Assembly: GCA_002314145.1 (NCBI GenBank)
Contig: DCCG01000041.1
Coordinates: 62,001-126,000, forward strand
Source: Thalassolituus sp. UBA1087
GTDB lineage: Bacteria > Pseudomonadota > Gammaproteobacteria > Pseudomonadales > Oceanobacteraceae
DNA length: 64,000 nucleotides
Reading direction: 5' to 3'
In this document: positions 9,294 through 17,550 of the stretch, in pieces
How positions within the stretch are numbered: position 1 is the stretch's first letter
Layout: the number at the start of each line of letters is the position of its first letter
Program-made: the position numbers and the translations under genes
The notes under the pieces: model-generated
What the model was told of the DNA's origin: nothing
What the model saw: the letters and a program-made list of their open reading frames with translations, nothing else
Database searches by the model: none

Positions 9294-9703
9294 CAGCGAA
9301 TGCTCTCTTCGGTCAGGAACTGTATCCGGGTAACCGATGCATTGTTGAGAGCCCGTAACAGCGGGTCCAGTTTTTCGGCCGTCATGTCTTTATCGGCTTT
9401 GATCAATACCTGAAGCTGAGACGGCCCGGTGGTTGCTGTACGGGTAATGATGGTCTGCAGATCAGCGGCTGATATCTTTTCGCCATGAAGATACATATCA
9501 CCGTTAACACTGATTTCAAGCGGCAGTTCGGCACTGGCACTTTCTTTTGCCTGGCTGACGGGCAGGGTGATGTCGGTGGCCAGTGGTTTTTGCATCTGGC
9601 CGGCAACCATAAAAAAAATCAGCAACAGAAAGACGATGTTAATCAGCGGAATTAAATTATCGTCACTGTTACTGTTCGGCTTTTTGCTTCTTATCAGTTC
9701 CAT
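9293..9703 (-). CDS. exbD: ExbD-type biopolymer transport protein (second copy)
   Basis: The 136-residue product has one N-terminal membrane segment starting LIPLINIVFLLLIFFMV, which contains the usual ExbD/TolR pattern. The conserved Asp normally found in this helix is Asn or Ile at the expected place, so the proton-carrying residue should be checked. A periplasmic domain follows. ExbD forms the dimer within the ExbB pentamer of the TonB motor. The gene overlaps the upstream exbD by 10 bases and abuts tonB, so expression is tightly coupled. Confidence 0.85.
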   Translation of the reverse strand: MELIRSKKPNSNSDDNLIPLINIVFLLLIFFMVAGQMQKPLATDITLPVSQAKESASAELPLEISVNGDMYLHGEKISAADLQTIITRTATTGPSQLQVLIKADKDMTAEKLDPLLRALNNASVTRIQFLTEESIR

Positions 9704-10161
9704 GAATCCGCCACCTCTTTGCTGACAGATTCTGCCAACACAGCGTTAATGCCGGCATCCTGTAAACCTTGCCAGGCATTGAGCACATTCTGTAATGGCA
9801 GCCCGGCTTCCGGCATCAATACGATGGTCTCTTCAGTCTGAGCAATGTCCGCTGTCGCCGCCTGCAGTGATTCATAAAAAGCGGGCGCTGTCTGTTCATC
9901 GGCAGACCAGATCACCGACAGGTCAGTGCGCAGTAACAGGATCGCAGGTGGGGGCGTATCGGCGCCGGATTGGCCGGCCGCGGCGCTGTCGACAGTGATG
10001 GCTTTCTGGTGAATAAAGCTGGAGGTCAGCATAAAGAACATCAGCAGAATAAACACGACGTCGATCAGAGCCGTAAGGCCGATCGGGCGTTTACGTCTTG
10101 CGCCTGTGAGGCGGGTGTCGGTACTGCCAGGGCCTGCATTGAGAGAAATCAGACTGCTCAT
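9694..10161 (-). CDS. exbD: ExbD-type biopolymer transport protein (first copy)
   Basis: This 155-residue protein has a single membrane helix (LIDVVFILLMFFMLTSSF, about 31-48) containing the conserved Asp of the ExbD/TolR family that carries protons through the motor, then a periplasmic domain. The start codon shares a base with the exbB stop. Two consecutive exbD genes in one tonB operon occur in several gammaproteobacterial secondary TonB systems, where both may enter a mixed complex. This copy keeps the acidic residue that the second copy seems to lack. Confidence 0.87.
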   Translation of the reverse strand: MSSLISLNAGPGSTDTRLTGARRKRPIGLTALIDVVFILLMFFMLTSSFIHQKAITVDSAAAGQSGADTPPPAILLLRTDLSVIWSADEQTAPAFYESLQAATADIAQTEETIVLMPEAGLPLQNVLNAWQGLQDAGINAVLAESVSKEVADSWN

Positions 10162-10838
10162 CAGGCGCGCCGGATATTTCCGGCTTTGTCCTGACGGGGC
10201 TGCTGTTCTGAACAGGCGCGCCGGGCGTGAACACCCAGCATAAATTCCAGGTCATTCTGCAGGGCAGCGGCCTGTGTTTCTGTTTTGCGTTCGAAAGCGC
10301 TGTGAATCATAGACACCGGAATAGCCACCGCCAGACCCACCGCCGTCGTCAGCAATGCCTGCCAGATGCCGCCGGACAGAACAGCCGGGTCCACCTGATT
10401 ACCGGCAGCTTCCATTGCTTTGAACGCTTCAATCATGCCCAGTACCGTGCCGAACAGACCCAGCAATGGTGCCAGCGTAGCAATGACTTCCAGAGGCCGC
10501 AGATAGCTTTCCAGCGGTGCCAGCACCAGCCGTGCCCGGCGGAACAGTTCCATTCGCAGATCGTCAGCAGGCAGAGGTTGCTGCAGCAGCGTTTCAGCAT
10601 CGCTGATCATGCGGATACGGCCATTGCGCTGGCCTTTGGCGAGCAGCTTCAGTTGCGCGTATTCGCCCTGCTCATAGTGGTGCAGAAGGTCACCGGCTTT
10701 GACATTGGCCGCCGGGCGCTGGCTCCAGAACTGCCAGATTTTAAGCAGAATCAGGCTGCTGGCTGCCAGAGAAAACAACAGCAGTACGGCGACCACAGGT
10801 CCGCCAATCGCAGCCAGAAAAGAGGAAAGAGCGTCCAT
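10161..10838 (-). CDS. exbB: ExbB/TolQ/MotA-family proton channel protein
   Basis: The ATG at 10838 gives 225 residues and follows GGAGG at six bases. An in-frame ATG 18 bases upstream would place that site inside the gene, so it is rejected. The first helix is at about 9-31. The conserved MotA/TolQ/ExbB block (ATLAPLLGLFGTVLGMIEAF) and a last helix with LTTAVGLAVAIPVSM identify ExbB. It forms the inner-membrane pentamer that, with ExbD, energises TonB. It is the first gene of the operon, behind a strong promoter overlapped by a Fur-like box. Confidence 0.88.
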   Translation of the reverse strand: MDALSSFLAAIGGPVVAVLLLFSLAASSLILLKIWQFWSQRPAANVKAGDLLHHYEQGEYAQLKLLAKGQRNGRIRMISDAETLLQQPLPADDLRMELFRRARLVLAPLESYLRPLEVIATLAPLLGLFGTVLGMIEAFKAMEAAGNQVDPAVLSGGIWQALLTTAVGLAVAIPVSMIHSAFERKTETQAAALQNDLEFMLGVHARRACSEQQPRQDKAGNIRRA

Positions 10839-10881
10839 CAACAACCTCCGGGACATCCCGTGTGGAGTACATTACCCGGAG

Positions 10882-10910
10882 ATTATATTGCTAATAGGAA
10901 TTACTATCAA
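10882..10910 (-). promoter_or_regulatory. exbB-exbD-tonB promoter with Fur-like box
   Basis: On the reverse strand TTGATA (10910-10905) and TATAAT (10887-10882) are separated by 17 bases, a near-consensus sigma-70 promoter. The forward sequence 10890-10908 matches 13 of 19 positions of the classical Fur consensus and covers the spacer and part of the -35. Repression by iron-loaded Fur is the natural reading for a tonB operon. Confidence 0.7.
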
Positions 10911-11028
10911 TTTGATCATCAATTGTCAGAAGTATCAGCTTGTGACATTCCCGCCTGGCGGCTGCGGACAGGGCGCAAGGGCCTGATCCGCAGACGCCGG
11001 ACGGGAACTGATGGCCAATAGTCGTGGG

Positions 11029-12393
11029 TCAGGCGATCCACACCTGCTTGGTATTGACGAATTCACGGATACCGTGCGGACCCAGCTCGCGACCGTAACC
11101 GGATAAGCCAATGCCACCGGAAGGCAGACGCGGATCGGTTTTAACGATGCCGTTGACGGCGACCTGGCCGGCCTGCAGAACCTGAGTAGCGGTTTCCCCT
11201 TTGCGGTCATCAGCGGTCCAGATGCTGGAGCCAAGGCCATACTCGGTGTCATTGGCAACCTGCAGCGCTTCCTCAAAGTCGGCCACTTTAATCACCGACA
11301 GCACCGGGCCGAAGGTTTCTTCGGTGAACGCCGCCATGCCGGGCTTCACATCCACTAACAGAGTCGGGGGATAGAAAAAGCCTTCGCCATTTGGCAGATC
11401 ACCGCCCGTCAGGCAGCGTGCGCCGGCCTGGATCGTGCGGGTAACCTGATCGTGCAGACCCAGTTGCAGATCTTTGCGCGCAATAGGGCCCAGTGCCTGG
11501 GAGTCTTTTTCCAGCGGGTCGCCGGTTTCCAGCTGACTGAAACGCTGATACAGCTTATCGCACACCTGATCGTACACCGGAGCTTCGACAATTAAGCGTT
11601 TCACGGCAATGCAGGATTGCCCGGCATTAATCATGCGCGACAGGGTGATGACATCGCAGGCTTTCTCCAGGTCAGCGTCGGCCAGCACGATGCAGGGGTC
11701 CGATCCGCCCAGTTCCAGCACAGCAGGTTTGAGACCGGCTGCAGCCCGGGCGGCAACTTTTTTACCGGCATTACTGGAGCCGGTAAAAGACACTGCTTTA
11801 ATGCCAGGGTGATCAATGGCATCGCCGACGAGATCAGTTTCCAGTGGCAGATTAGCCATCACGTCGGCCGGTAACCCCGCTGCGTGAAAAGCTTCCGTCA
11901 GTTCGGCGGCGGTGCCGGGAACATTCGGGTCTGCTTTCATTACACAGGTATTGCCTGCCATCAGAGCCGGCGCCAGAAAACGCAGCCCCAGCCAGACCGG
12001 GGCGTTCCACGGCAGAATACCGAGCACCGTCCCCAGTGGCTGATAGCAGACATAACTGTTGCTGGCATCGGAGGCAAGCACTTCGGACGACAGAAATTCT
12101 TCCGCATGATCCGCGTAGTATTCTGCGCATGTCGCACCTTTTTCGACTTCGCCCAGACCTTCACGATAGGGTTTGCCCATCTCTTCGGCCATTAATTCTG
12201 CCAGTCTGTCTTTGCGCTCACGCATAGCAGCCGCGACAGCTTTCAGATATTCAGCACGACGGGCGATGCTGAGGTCACGCCAGGCCGGAAAGGCGGCCAC
12301 GGCTTTATCAATAACGTTATTGGCTTCAGCGGCAGATAATGAGGCTACCTCTGCCAGCTTTTGGCCGGTGGTTGGATTAACAGGTGCTAACAT
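11029..12393 (-). CDS. doeC: NAD(P)-dependent aldehyde dehydrogenase, probable aspartate-semialdehyde dehydrogenase of ectoine catabolism (DoeC)
   Basis: This 454-residue aldehyde dehydrogenase has the catalytic ELGGSDP and GQSC motifs (Glu and Cys) and the EETFGPVLSV segment. On its own it resembles succinate-semialdehyde dehydrogenases. Its place as last gene after doeA and doeD supports DoeC, which oxidises L-aspartate semialdehyde to aspartate. The ATG follows GGGAGG and shares one base with the doeA stop (TAATG). The family is certain; the substrate comes from context. Confidence 0.82.
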   Translation of the reverse strand: MLAPVNPTTGQKLAEVASLSAAEANNVIDKAVAAFPAWRDLSIARRAEYLKAVAAAMRERKDRLAELMAEEMGKPYREGLGEVEKGATCAEYYADHAEEFLSSEVLASDASNSYVCYQPLGTVLGILPWNAPVWLGLRFLAPALMAGNTCVMKADPNVPGTAAELTEAFHAAGLPADVMANLPLETDLVGDAIDHPGIKAVSFTGSSNAGKKVAARAAAGLKPAVLELGGSDPCIVLADADLEKACDVITLSRMINAGQSCIAVKRLIVEAPVYDQVCDKLYQRFSQLETGDPLEKDSQALGPIARKDLQLGLHDQVTRTIQAGARCLTGGDLPNGEGFFYPPTLLVDVKPGMAAFTEETFGPVLSVIKVADFEEALQVANDTEYGLGSSIWTADDRKGETATQVLQAGQVAVNGIVKTDPRLPSGGIGLSGYGRELGPHGIREFVNTKQVWIA

Positions 12394-13673
12394 TATTTAC
12401 CTCCCACTGTTTCTTGGCTGTCAGTGTTGGCTTTACTGTCGGCGGATTTTTTAGGTTTTTTGCGGGCGCTGTCCAGCTCGACAAAATCCCCTTTAGCTGC
12501 CTGGCCTTCTTCAGGCTTGACGGTGAAATCACGGTCCATGCTGAAGAAGGATTCACAGCCGTCATCGGTGATATAAATCGTATCGGAAATACCACAGGTT
12601 TTATCGCCATCAATGCCCCACATCCAGGGAATTAAATGGAACGTCATGCCTTTTTTCAGAACCGCAGATTCGCCCTGTTTCAGACTGACGATATAACCTT
12701 CATCCCAGCTCGGCGGGAAGGCGATACCAATGGAATAACCGGAACGGGTAATCAGACGGGCACCGATATCATTTTCCGTAATAATATTACGGACCAGGTT
12801 ATCGACATCCGAAACCGTCATGCCCGGCTGCACGATTTTATGCACTGCACTCAGCGCGTGTTTCATGATTTCCTGTGCTTTGTACATGGAATCACTTAAT
12901 TCACCCAGCTGCACCGTACGCATCATGGCGGTATGGTAACGGCGGTAGCAGCCGCCCACTTCCAGGAAGACATGCTCACCTGGCTGAACCACCCGGCCTT
13001 CCCAGGTGGCGTGGCCGATCATGGTGCGCGGACCAGAGGTGACATACGGCATCACTGCCGGCGGCTCACCCCCGGCGCGGAACATACCGGCACTGACCGC
13101 AGCGCCGATTTCATTTTCGGTTACTCCGGCGCGGCAGGCTTCAATGCCTGCCTGCATACCGGCCTCTGTGGCCATGGCTGCTTTTTTCATCAGCTCAATT
13201 TCCACATCCGATTTGCAGATACGGCCTTCTTCCACAATGCCGAAGCAGTCCAGCAGTTTGCCGTCTTTCAGCGTGGTGTGAATAACGTCCTGATGATACG
13301 CAGGAAAGAAATAGCTGTTACGCTCGTAACCGATGCGCTTGTTGGCCAGGCCAAACTCACGCAGGGCATCAACCAGCATCTGCATAGCATCGCCGGTGTC
13401 CGGATAAGGCCGGGTTAAATCGACCCAGGTACGGGCGATGACGTTGGATTCTTCCAGCGCCCGGGTAATCATAAAAGGTTCTTTTTCCAGCGGAACCACT
13501 AAGGCCTGAAAAAAGGAATACCCGGTGGTCTGATAATCCGTTAAATACATAATATTTTCCGGATCAGAAATCACCACCGCATCCAGATGCCGCTGGGCAA
13601 TGCGCTCACGCAATTCCGCGATGCGGCGCTCGTACTCTTCCGGTGGGAAGGTCATATCATCACGTTTAATCAT
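12393..13673 (-). CDS. doeA: ectoine hydrolase DoeA (M24 peptidase-like fold)
   Basis: Starting at ATG 13673, which overlaps the upstream stop by four bases (ATGA), the product is 426 residues. It has the creatinase/prolidase N-terminal domain and an M24 pita-bread C-terminal domain, and its sequence resembles the DoeA/EutD family, which opens ectoine to N-acetyl-diaminobutyrate. Typical M24 metal ligands are changed: the usual Asp pair falls at LEVGG and RYHTAMMRT. This fits ectoine hydrolases rather than metal-dependent aminopeptidases. The aminotransferase, deacetylase and dehydrogenase beside it complete the pathway. An upstream in-frame extension of 40 residues was rejected. Confidence 0.87.
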   Translation of the reverse strand: MIKRDDMTFPPEEYERRIAELRERIAQRHLDAVVISDPENIMYLTDYQTTGYSFFQALVVPLEKEPFMITRALEESNVIARTWVDLTRPYPDTGDAMQMLVDALREFGLANKRIGYERNSYFFPAYHQDVIHTTLKDGKLLDCFGIVEEGRICKSDVEIELMKKAAMATEAGMQAGIEACRAGVTENEIGAAVSAGMFRAGGEPPAVMPYVTSGPRTMIGHATWEGRVVQPGEHVFLEVGGCYRRYHTAMMRTVQLGELSDSMYKAQEIMKHALSAVHKIVQPGMTVSDVDNLVRNIITENDIGARLITRSGYSIGIAFPPSWDEGYIVSLKQGESAVLKKGMTFHLIPWMWGIDGDKTCGISDTIYITDDGCESFFSMDRDFTVKPEEGQAAKGDFVELDSARKKPKKSADSKANTDSQETVGGK

Positions 13674-14929
13674 GCGGCTTTCTCCAGTACGCGGCGGGCG
13701 GCGTTGATCAGAATATTCAGACCCGCAGTCAGATCTTCCTGTGGAATTGTCAGTGGCGGAATCAGTTTGATTACCCGGCCACCGGTGCCGCAACCAGCTA
13801 CGATCAGGCCGTCAGCGAAGCACTGTTTAACAATGGCGGCGGCGCGCGGACCATCACCCACGTCGAGACCCATAATCATGCCTTTACCGCGCAGTTCCAG
13901 GCTGCTGTCGGACTGCAGCAGAGTCTGCAGTGACTCGCGCATAAACTCGGTTTTGGCTTTCACTTCATCCATCAGGGCGGAGTCTTTGAAATAATCCAGC
14001 GCCACTTTGCCGGCAATAAACGACAGGTTCTGGCCGCGGAATGTGCCTGTGTGCTCACCCGGTTTCCAGTGTTCATCCAGCTCCGGATGTACCAGATTAA
14101 CGGCCATCGGCGTGCCGATACCGCCAACCCCTTTGGCCAGGCAAACGATGCCGGGCTCAATATCCAGATCATCAAAGCTGAAGTAAGAGCCGGTACGGCC
14201 ACAGCCAACCTGAATATCATCCACGATCAGTACTGAGCCTAACTCTTCCGCCAGGGCTGCTACGGCCTGCATCCACTCTTTGCTGGCGACATTAACCCCG
14301 CCTTCTGCCTGAACGGTTTCCAGCAGAAAGGCCGCAGGTTTCTCCAGCCCGGAGGATGGGTCCAGGTAGCGTTCACGCAGCGCGTCCAGCAGCGCCAGGC
14401 TGTCAACCTTATCGTTTTCGCCGTCAAAGGCTTCGTGACTGACATGATCCAGTGGCACACCGGATGCACCGCGGAAATATTCGTTAGCGGTGGCAGCCAG
14501 TGCGCCCAGCGTCATACCGTGGAAACCATGGCTGAAGGCAACGATGTTTTTGCGGCCTGTCGCACGGCGGGCCAGTTTCATCGCGGCTTCAACGGCGTTG
14601 GTACCGGTCGGGCCCATAAACTGCATTTTATGCGGCATATTGCGGGGCTTAAGAATGGTCTCGGTAAAAGCCTGCATAAATTCCGCTTTGGCCGTGGTCT
14701 GCATATCCAGGCTGTGCAGGACACCGTCGTTCTGCATGTAGTCAATCATGGCCTCGGTCATGCGGGTATTGTTGTGGCCAAAATTCAGTACGCCGGCACC
14801 GGCGAAAAAGTCGATATATTCTTTGCCGTCTTCATCAGTCTGACGGGCATTTTTGGCTGTTTTGAAAACAACAGGGTAAACACGGCTGTAACCGCGGATC
14901 TCAGATTCGCGCTGTTCGAAAATAGTCAT
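13670..14929 (-). CDS. doeD: diaminobutyrate-2-oxoglutarate aminotransferase (DoeD)
   Basis: This class III PLP-dependent aminotransferase has 419 residues from ATG 14929, which has AGGA upstream. The family blocks are visible: PTGTNAVEAAMKLARR, SHGFHGMTLGA, the cofactor Asp in IVDDIQVGCGRTG, and the Schiff-base Lys in CLAKGVGG. It closely resembles EctB. EctB makes diaminobutyrate in ectoine synthesis, whereas DoeD runs the reverse direction to aspartate semialdehyde. With doeA and doeC downstream and no ectA or ectC in view, the catabolic role is preferred. Confidence 0.85.
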   Translation of the reverse strand: MTIFEQRESEIRGYSRVYPVVFKTAKNARQTDEDGKEYIDFFAGAGVLNFGHNNTRMTEAMIDYMQNDGVLHSLDMQTTAKAEFMQAFTETILKPRNMPHKMQFMGPTGTNAVEAAMKLARRATGRKNIVAFSHGFHGMTLGALAATANEYFRGASGVPLDHVSHEAFDGENDKVDSLALLDALRERYLDPSSGLEKPAAFLLETVQAEGGVNVASKEWMQAVAALAEELGSVLIVDDIQVGCGRTGSYFSFDDLDIEPGIVCLAKGVGGIGTPMAVNLVHPELDEHWKPGEHTGTFRGQNLSFIAGKVALDYFKDSALMDEVKAKTEFMRESLQTLLQSDSSLELRGKGMIMGLDVGDGPRAAAIVKQCFADGLIVAGCGTGGRVIKLIPPLTIPQEDLTAGLNILINAARRVLEKAA

Positions 14930-14988
14930 AGGATTATCCTTTCTAACTGAAATAAATAGATGTCTGTTTTTCAGGTTGAGCAGATAAC

Positions 14989-16155
14989 TTATGGCGGCGT
15001 TTTCATTCCGCTGAGGCGGCAGAACCAGCGACATACATCCTCAATTAAACGATCGTTAAAATCGTATTCAGGACTGTGGCAGGGCACATCATGACCGTGC
15101 CCATGGCCGTCGTTGCTGCCAATTAAGGCAAAGGCACCGGGTTTTTCTTTCAGGTAATAACTGAAATCTTCCGACGCCATAATAGGAAGGTTCTGGCCGT
15201 GCAACAGGGCTTCAGAGCCATAGAGTTCCTGCCAGACGGCACGGGCATGTGTGGCCTGTGCCGGGTGATTGATGGTTGCACTGTAGCGCGGGAAATGTTC
15301 CACCTCACACTTCACGCCGTAAGCTCCGGCGGTCTGGATAGAGATATCGGTAATTAATTCTTTAATGGTGGCGCGTGTTTCTTCATCCGGCACGCGGATG
15401 CTGCCCCCCAGTTCCGCTGTTTGCGGAATAACGGTCAGTGCATCACCACCATGGATGCTGGTGACACTGATGACCGCGGCTTTCTGTGGCGCCAGCCGGC
15501 GACTGGCGATCTGTTGAATGGCAATATTCACGGCGCTAGCCGCAAGCAGCGGGTCGGCACAGGCTTCCGGCTGACTGGCGTGGCCACCGCGTCCGGTGAG
15601 GGTGATTTTAAATGTGCCGTTACCGCACATCACCAGATCGTCCGGGCAGGCCATGGTGCCGTAGGGCAGCGCCGGCCAGTTATGCCAGCCGTAGATTTCG
15701 CTGACGTCATCGAGGGCGCCATCGGCAATCATTTCACGGGCGCCATGACCGCCTTCTTCTGCGGGCTGAAACAACAGCACGATTTTACGTTCCAGATCCT
15801 GCTCGTGCAGTTTGAGCCAGCGCGCGGCAGCCAGCAGAGTGGCGGTGTGACCGTCATGGCCACAGGCATGCATACAGCCTGAGCGGGTCGACTGCCATTC
15901 TTTACCGGTCTGCTCATTAATAGGGAGGGCATCAATATCGCCGCGCAGGGCGATGGCCGGGGTTGTACCGTCCGGATTGATGGTGGCCAGGGTTCCCGTA
16001 CCGGCACACTCCCGCCATGGGATGCGCAGTTCATCCAGTTGGGCGCGGATGGCGGTGGCAGTATTGTGTTCCTGCCAGCTCAGCTCCGGGTTGGCATGCA
16101 GCTGGCGGCGAAAGGCCTCAGCGAATGCCATTGTGTCCTTCCAGTCGTTCGACAT
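14989..16155 (-). CDS. doeB2: M20-family amidohydrolase, probable N-acetyl-diaminobutyrate deacetylase (DoeB2 type)
   Basis: The 388-residue protein starts at ATG 16155 after AGGAGA. M20 metal-site motifs are present: ALRGDIDALPI, HACGHDGHTA, QPAEEGGHGA and a late His segment (CHSPEYDFND). It would remove acetate from N-acetyl-L-2,4-diaminobutyrate, the DoeA product, to feed DoeD. The classic DoeB belongs to the AstE/AspA family; many ectoine users carry an M20 enzyme instead, called DoeB2. The family is clear; the substrate is inferred from the operon. It is the first gene, with a palindrome in its promoter. Confidence 0.78.
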   Translation of the reverse strand: MSNDWKDTMAFAEAFRRQLHANPELSWQEHNTATAIRAQLDELRIPWRECAGTGTLATINPDGTTPAIALRGDIDALPINEQTGKEWQSTRSGCMHACGHDGHTATLLAAARWLKLHEQDLERKIVLLFQPAEEGGHGAREMIADGALDDVSEIYGWHNWPALPYGTMACPDDLVMCGNGTFKITLTGRGGHASQPEACADPLLAASAVNIAIQQIASRRLAPQKAAVISVTSIHGGDALTVIPQTAELGGSIRVPDEETRATIKELITDISIQTAGAYGVKCEVEHFPRYSATINHPAQATHARAVWQELYGSEALLHGQNLPIMASEDFSYYLKEKPGAFALIGSNDGHGHGHDVPCHSPEYDFNDRLIEDVCRWFCRLSGMKTPP

Positions 16156-16203
16156 AAACGTCTCCTGCCTGGTGTTCACGGGCCGGTGTTATCCGGTTTA
16201 TTC

Positions 16204-16225
16204 ATCATAGTCGCACTAATGTGCG
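16204..16225 (-). promoter_or_regulatory. candidate operator and -10 of the ectoine catabolism operon
   Basis: CGCAC (16212-16216) and GTGCG (16221-16225) form an inverted repeat around TAAT, about 57-70 bases upstream of the doeB2 start. On the reverse strand TATGAT (16209-16204) is a likely -10 directly beside it, and the repeat fills the -10/-35 spacer. No good -35 is seen. The controlling protein is not in the window. Confidence 0.4.
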
Positions 16226-16681
16226 TCAGCTACGAAACATTTTTGTTCCGCAATTGGCTGAATCAATGCCATCAGATGTCATTAAAAATTTTACTGGCAA
16301 GTCCTGTTCCAGTTTTTCTTTCGGCCCTGAAAATATCCTGCAGCACACAAAAACCAGCCACAAATCAGATAGTTAGTCTGGCTTATGGACATGAGCACTG
16401 AGGCATGTGTAAAGGGGTGGTGACACGCCGGTAAAGGGCGTGACAGAAAAGACATTAAAATGCACTGCAAAAGAGCATCGGCGGAGCGCTGGCAGGCCTG
16501 AGGTATTTTCCCGGGGCGCTGACGCTGATACGGCGCCAGAAAGGCGGGAAGATAAAAGCAAAAAGCCGGGCAAGCAGAGAGGCGGAAGACGGAAAAAGCG
16601 CAGAAAGGCAGAAAGTAAGAAGGGAGAGGCAGAACGGGAAACCCCGGGGCTTTATAAGCCCCGGAATAAAAGCTGAATCAA
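16226..16681. other. 450-base gap with purine-rich tract
   Basis: No gene is supported. From about 16538 to 16641 the forward strand is almost all A and G, so the transcript of the upstream reverse-strand gene would be C/U-rich and poor in G, as in Rho loading sites. The spurious Arg/Lys-rich frame at 16440-16676 is a product of this bias. Confidence 0.5.
16644..16664 (-). terminator. hairpin downstream of the PilJ-like pair
   Basis: CCGGGGCTT (16644-16652) pairs with AAGCCCCGG (16656-16664): nine base pairs with a three-base loop, 18 bases past the stop of the 260-residue gene. The trailing sequence on the reverse strand has only a short T-run but continues as a long pyrimidine tract, so ending may be Rho-assisted. 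Confidence 0.5.
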
Positions 16682-17464
16682 TCAGCGGCTGGCAGCCATC
16701 AGGTTCTCGTATTGGATCGCGATGTCTTCCATCTTTTTATAGATAGAGTCCGTAGTCACGGAGATCACTGTAGGTACATAACGTCCGCTTTCATCCAGCT
16801 GGAAACCTGAGTTGGAAAACTTCCACTGGGATTCGACTTTACTCAGCAGTGTTTTTATCTCAGCGGTATTCTGATTGGCTTTGATCAGTTTCTGCAGGTT
16901 CTGATCGAAGTCCTGCACGGATTGTTCAAAATCCTGTTTCAGGTTGTCATCATCGACATGCCAGTACAGAGCGAAGTAATCGCGGGCAATTTTCTGTGCC
17001 AGAGTGGTTTCCTGTTCGGATAATTCAATCAGCGGCGCAATGGCAGAGCCGCTCTGGCTGGTGATGGCCGCCACCACTTTATTACAGGCATCCAGTAATG
17101 CTTCGCTGTCTTTAATCAGAATTTTTGCGGCTTCTCTTTCCGGTTTGCCCAGTACATCGGTGCGGTATTTGAGCCAGCTGTCAGCCATGATCTGGAATTC
17201 TTTTTTCATGCGGTGTGTTTCCGCATACTCCATCAGCATCTGGAAACGTTGCTCAAACAGAGCGATGGTTTCATCGAGGTCTTTCTGCGCTTTATCAGGA
17301 CGGATGTCAGCGCCGATAGCAATGTAGTCTTTCGCCATGCGTTGCGACAGAGTACAGAGACTGCCGGACAGGTATTCTGCTTCAGCGTCGGAAATGGTTT
17401 CTGCGTTGGTCATCAGCGGCAACATCAGGGAAGCTGATAACAGCGTTTTTTTCAGTACGTTCAT
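16682..17464 (-). CDS. periplasmic PilJ-like sensor-domain protein, downstream copy
   Basis: From ATG 17464 (AGGA upstream) the product is 260 residues, with a signal peptide ending in TNAE. The mature part is all-helical and contains two units with the 'SGSLCTLSQRMAKDY' and 'QKIARDYFALYW' patterns typical of the type IV pili methyl-accepting transducer N-terminal (PilJ) domain. There is no membrane or signalling domain after it, so it is a free periplasmic protein. It matches the upstream gene over nearly its full length, including an almost identical C-terminal third, so this is a tandem duplication. Such domains sense ligands in chemoreceptors and nitrate sensors. The role here is unknown. 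Confidence 0.7.
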   Translation of the reverse strand: MNVLKKTLLSASLMLPLMTNAETISDAEAEYLSGSLCTLSQRMAKDYIAIGADIRPDKAQKDLDETIALFEQRFQMLMEYAETHRMKKEFQIMADSWLKYRTDVLGKPEREAAKILIKDSEALLDACNKVVAAITSQSGSAIAPLIELSEQETTLAQKIARDYFALYWHVDDDNLKQDFEQSVQDFDQNLQKLIKANQNTAEIKTLLSKVESQWKFSNSGFQLDESGRYVPTVISVTTDSIYKKMEDIAIQYENLMAASR

Positions 17465-17550
17465 GGTTTTCCTGCCGGATCTGCTGCTGCAGATTCTTCT
17501 GGTTAAAGTTATTCGGGCGGGCGCCTGCGCAGGCACCCGTATTCAATCGC

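Noticed and set aside
10227..11021. 264-codon forward frame opposite exbB
   Set aside because: It lies antisense to a clear exbB gene, is rich in Gln, His and Arg as expected for a shadow frame, and has no family features.
16440..16676. 78-codon Arg/Lys-rich frame on the forward strand
   Set aside because: It is a consequence of the purine-rich tract: codons are nearly all A and G, the only ribosome-like sequence is too close to the GTG, and the frame runs through the hairpin that ends the reverse-strand gene.
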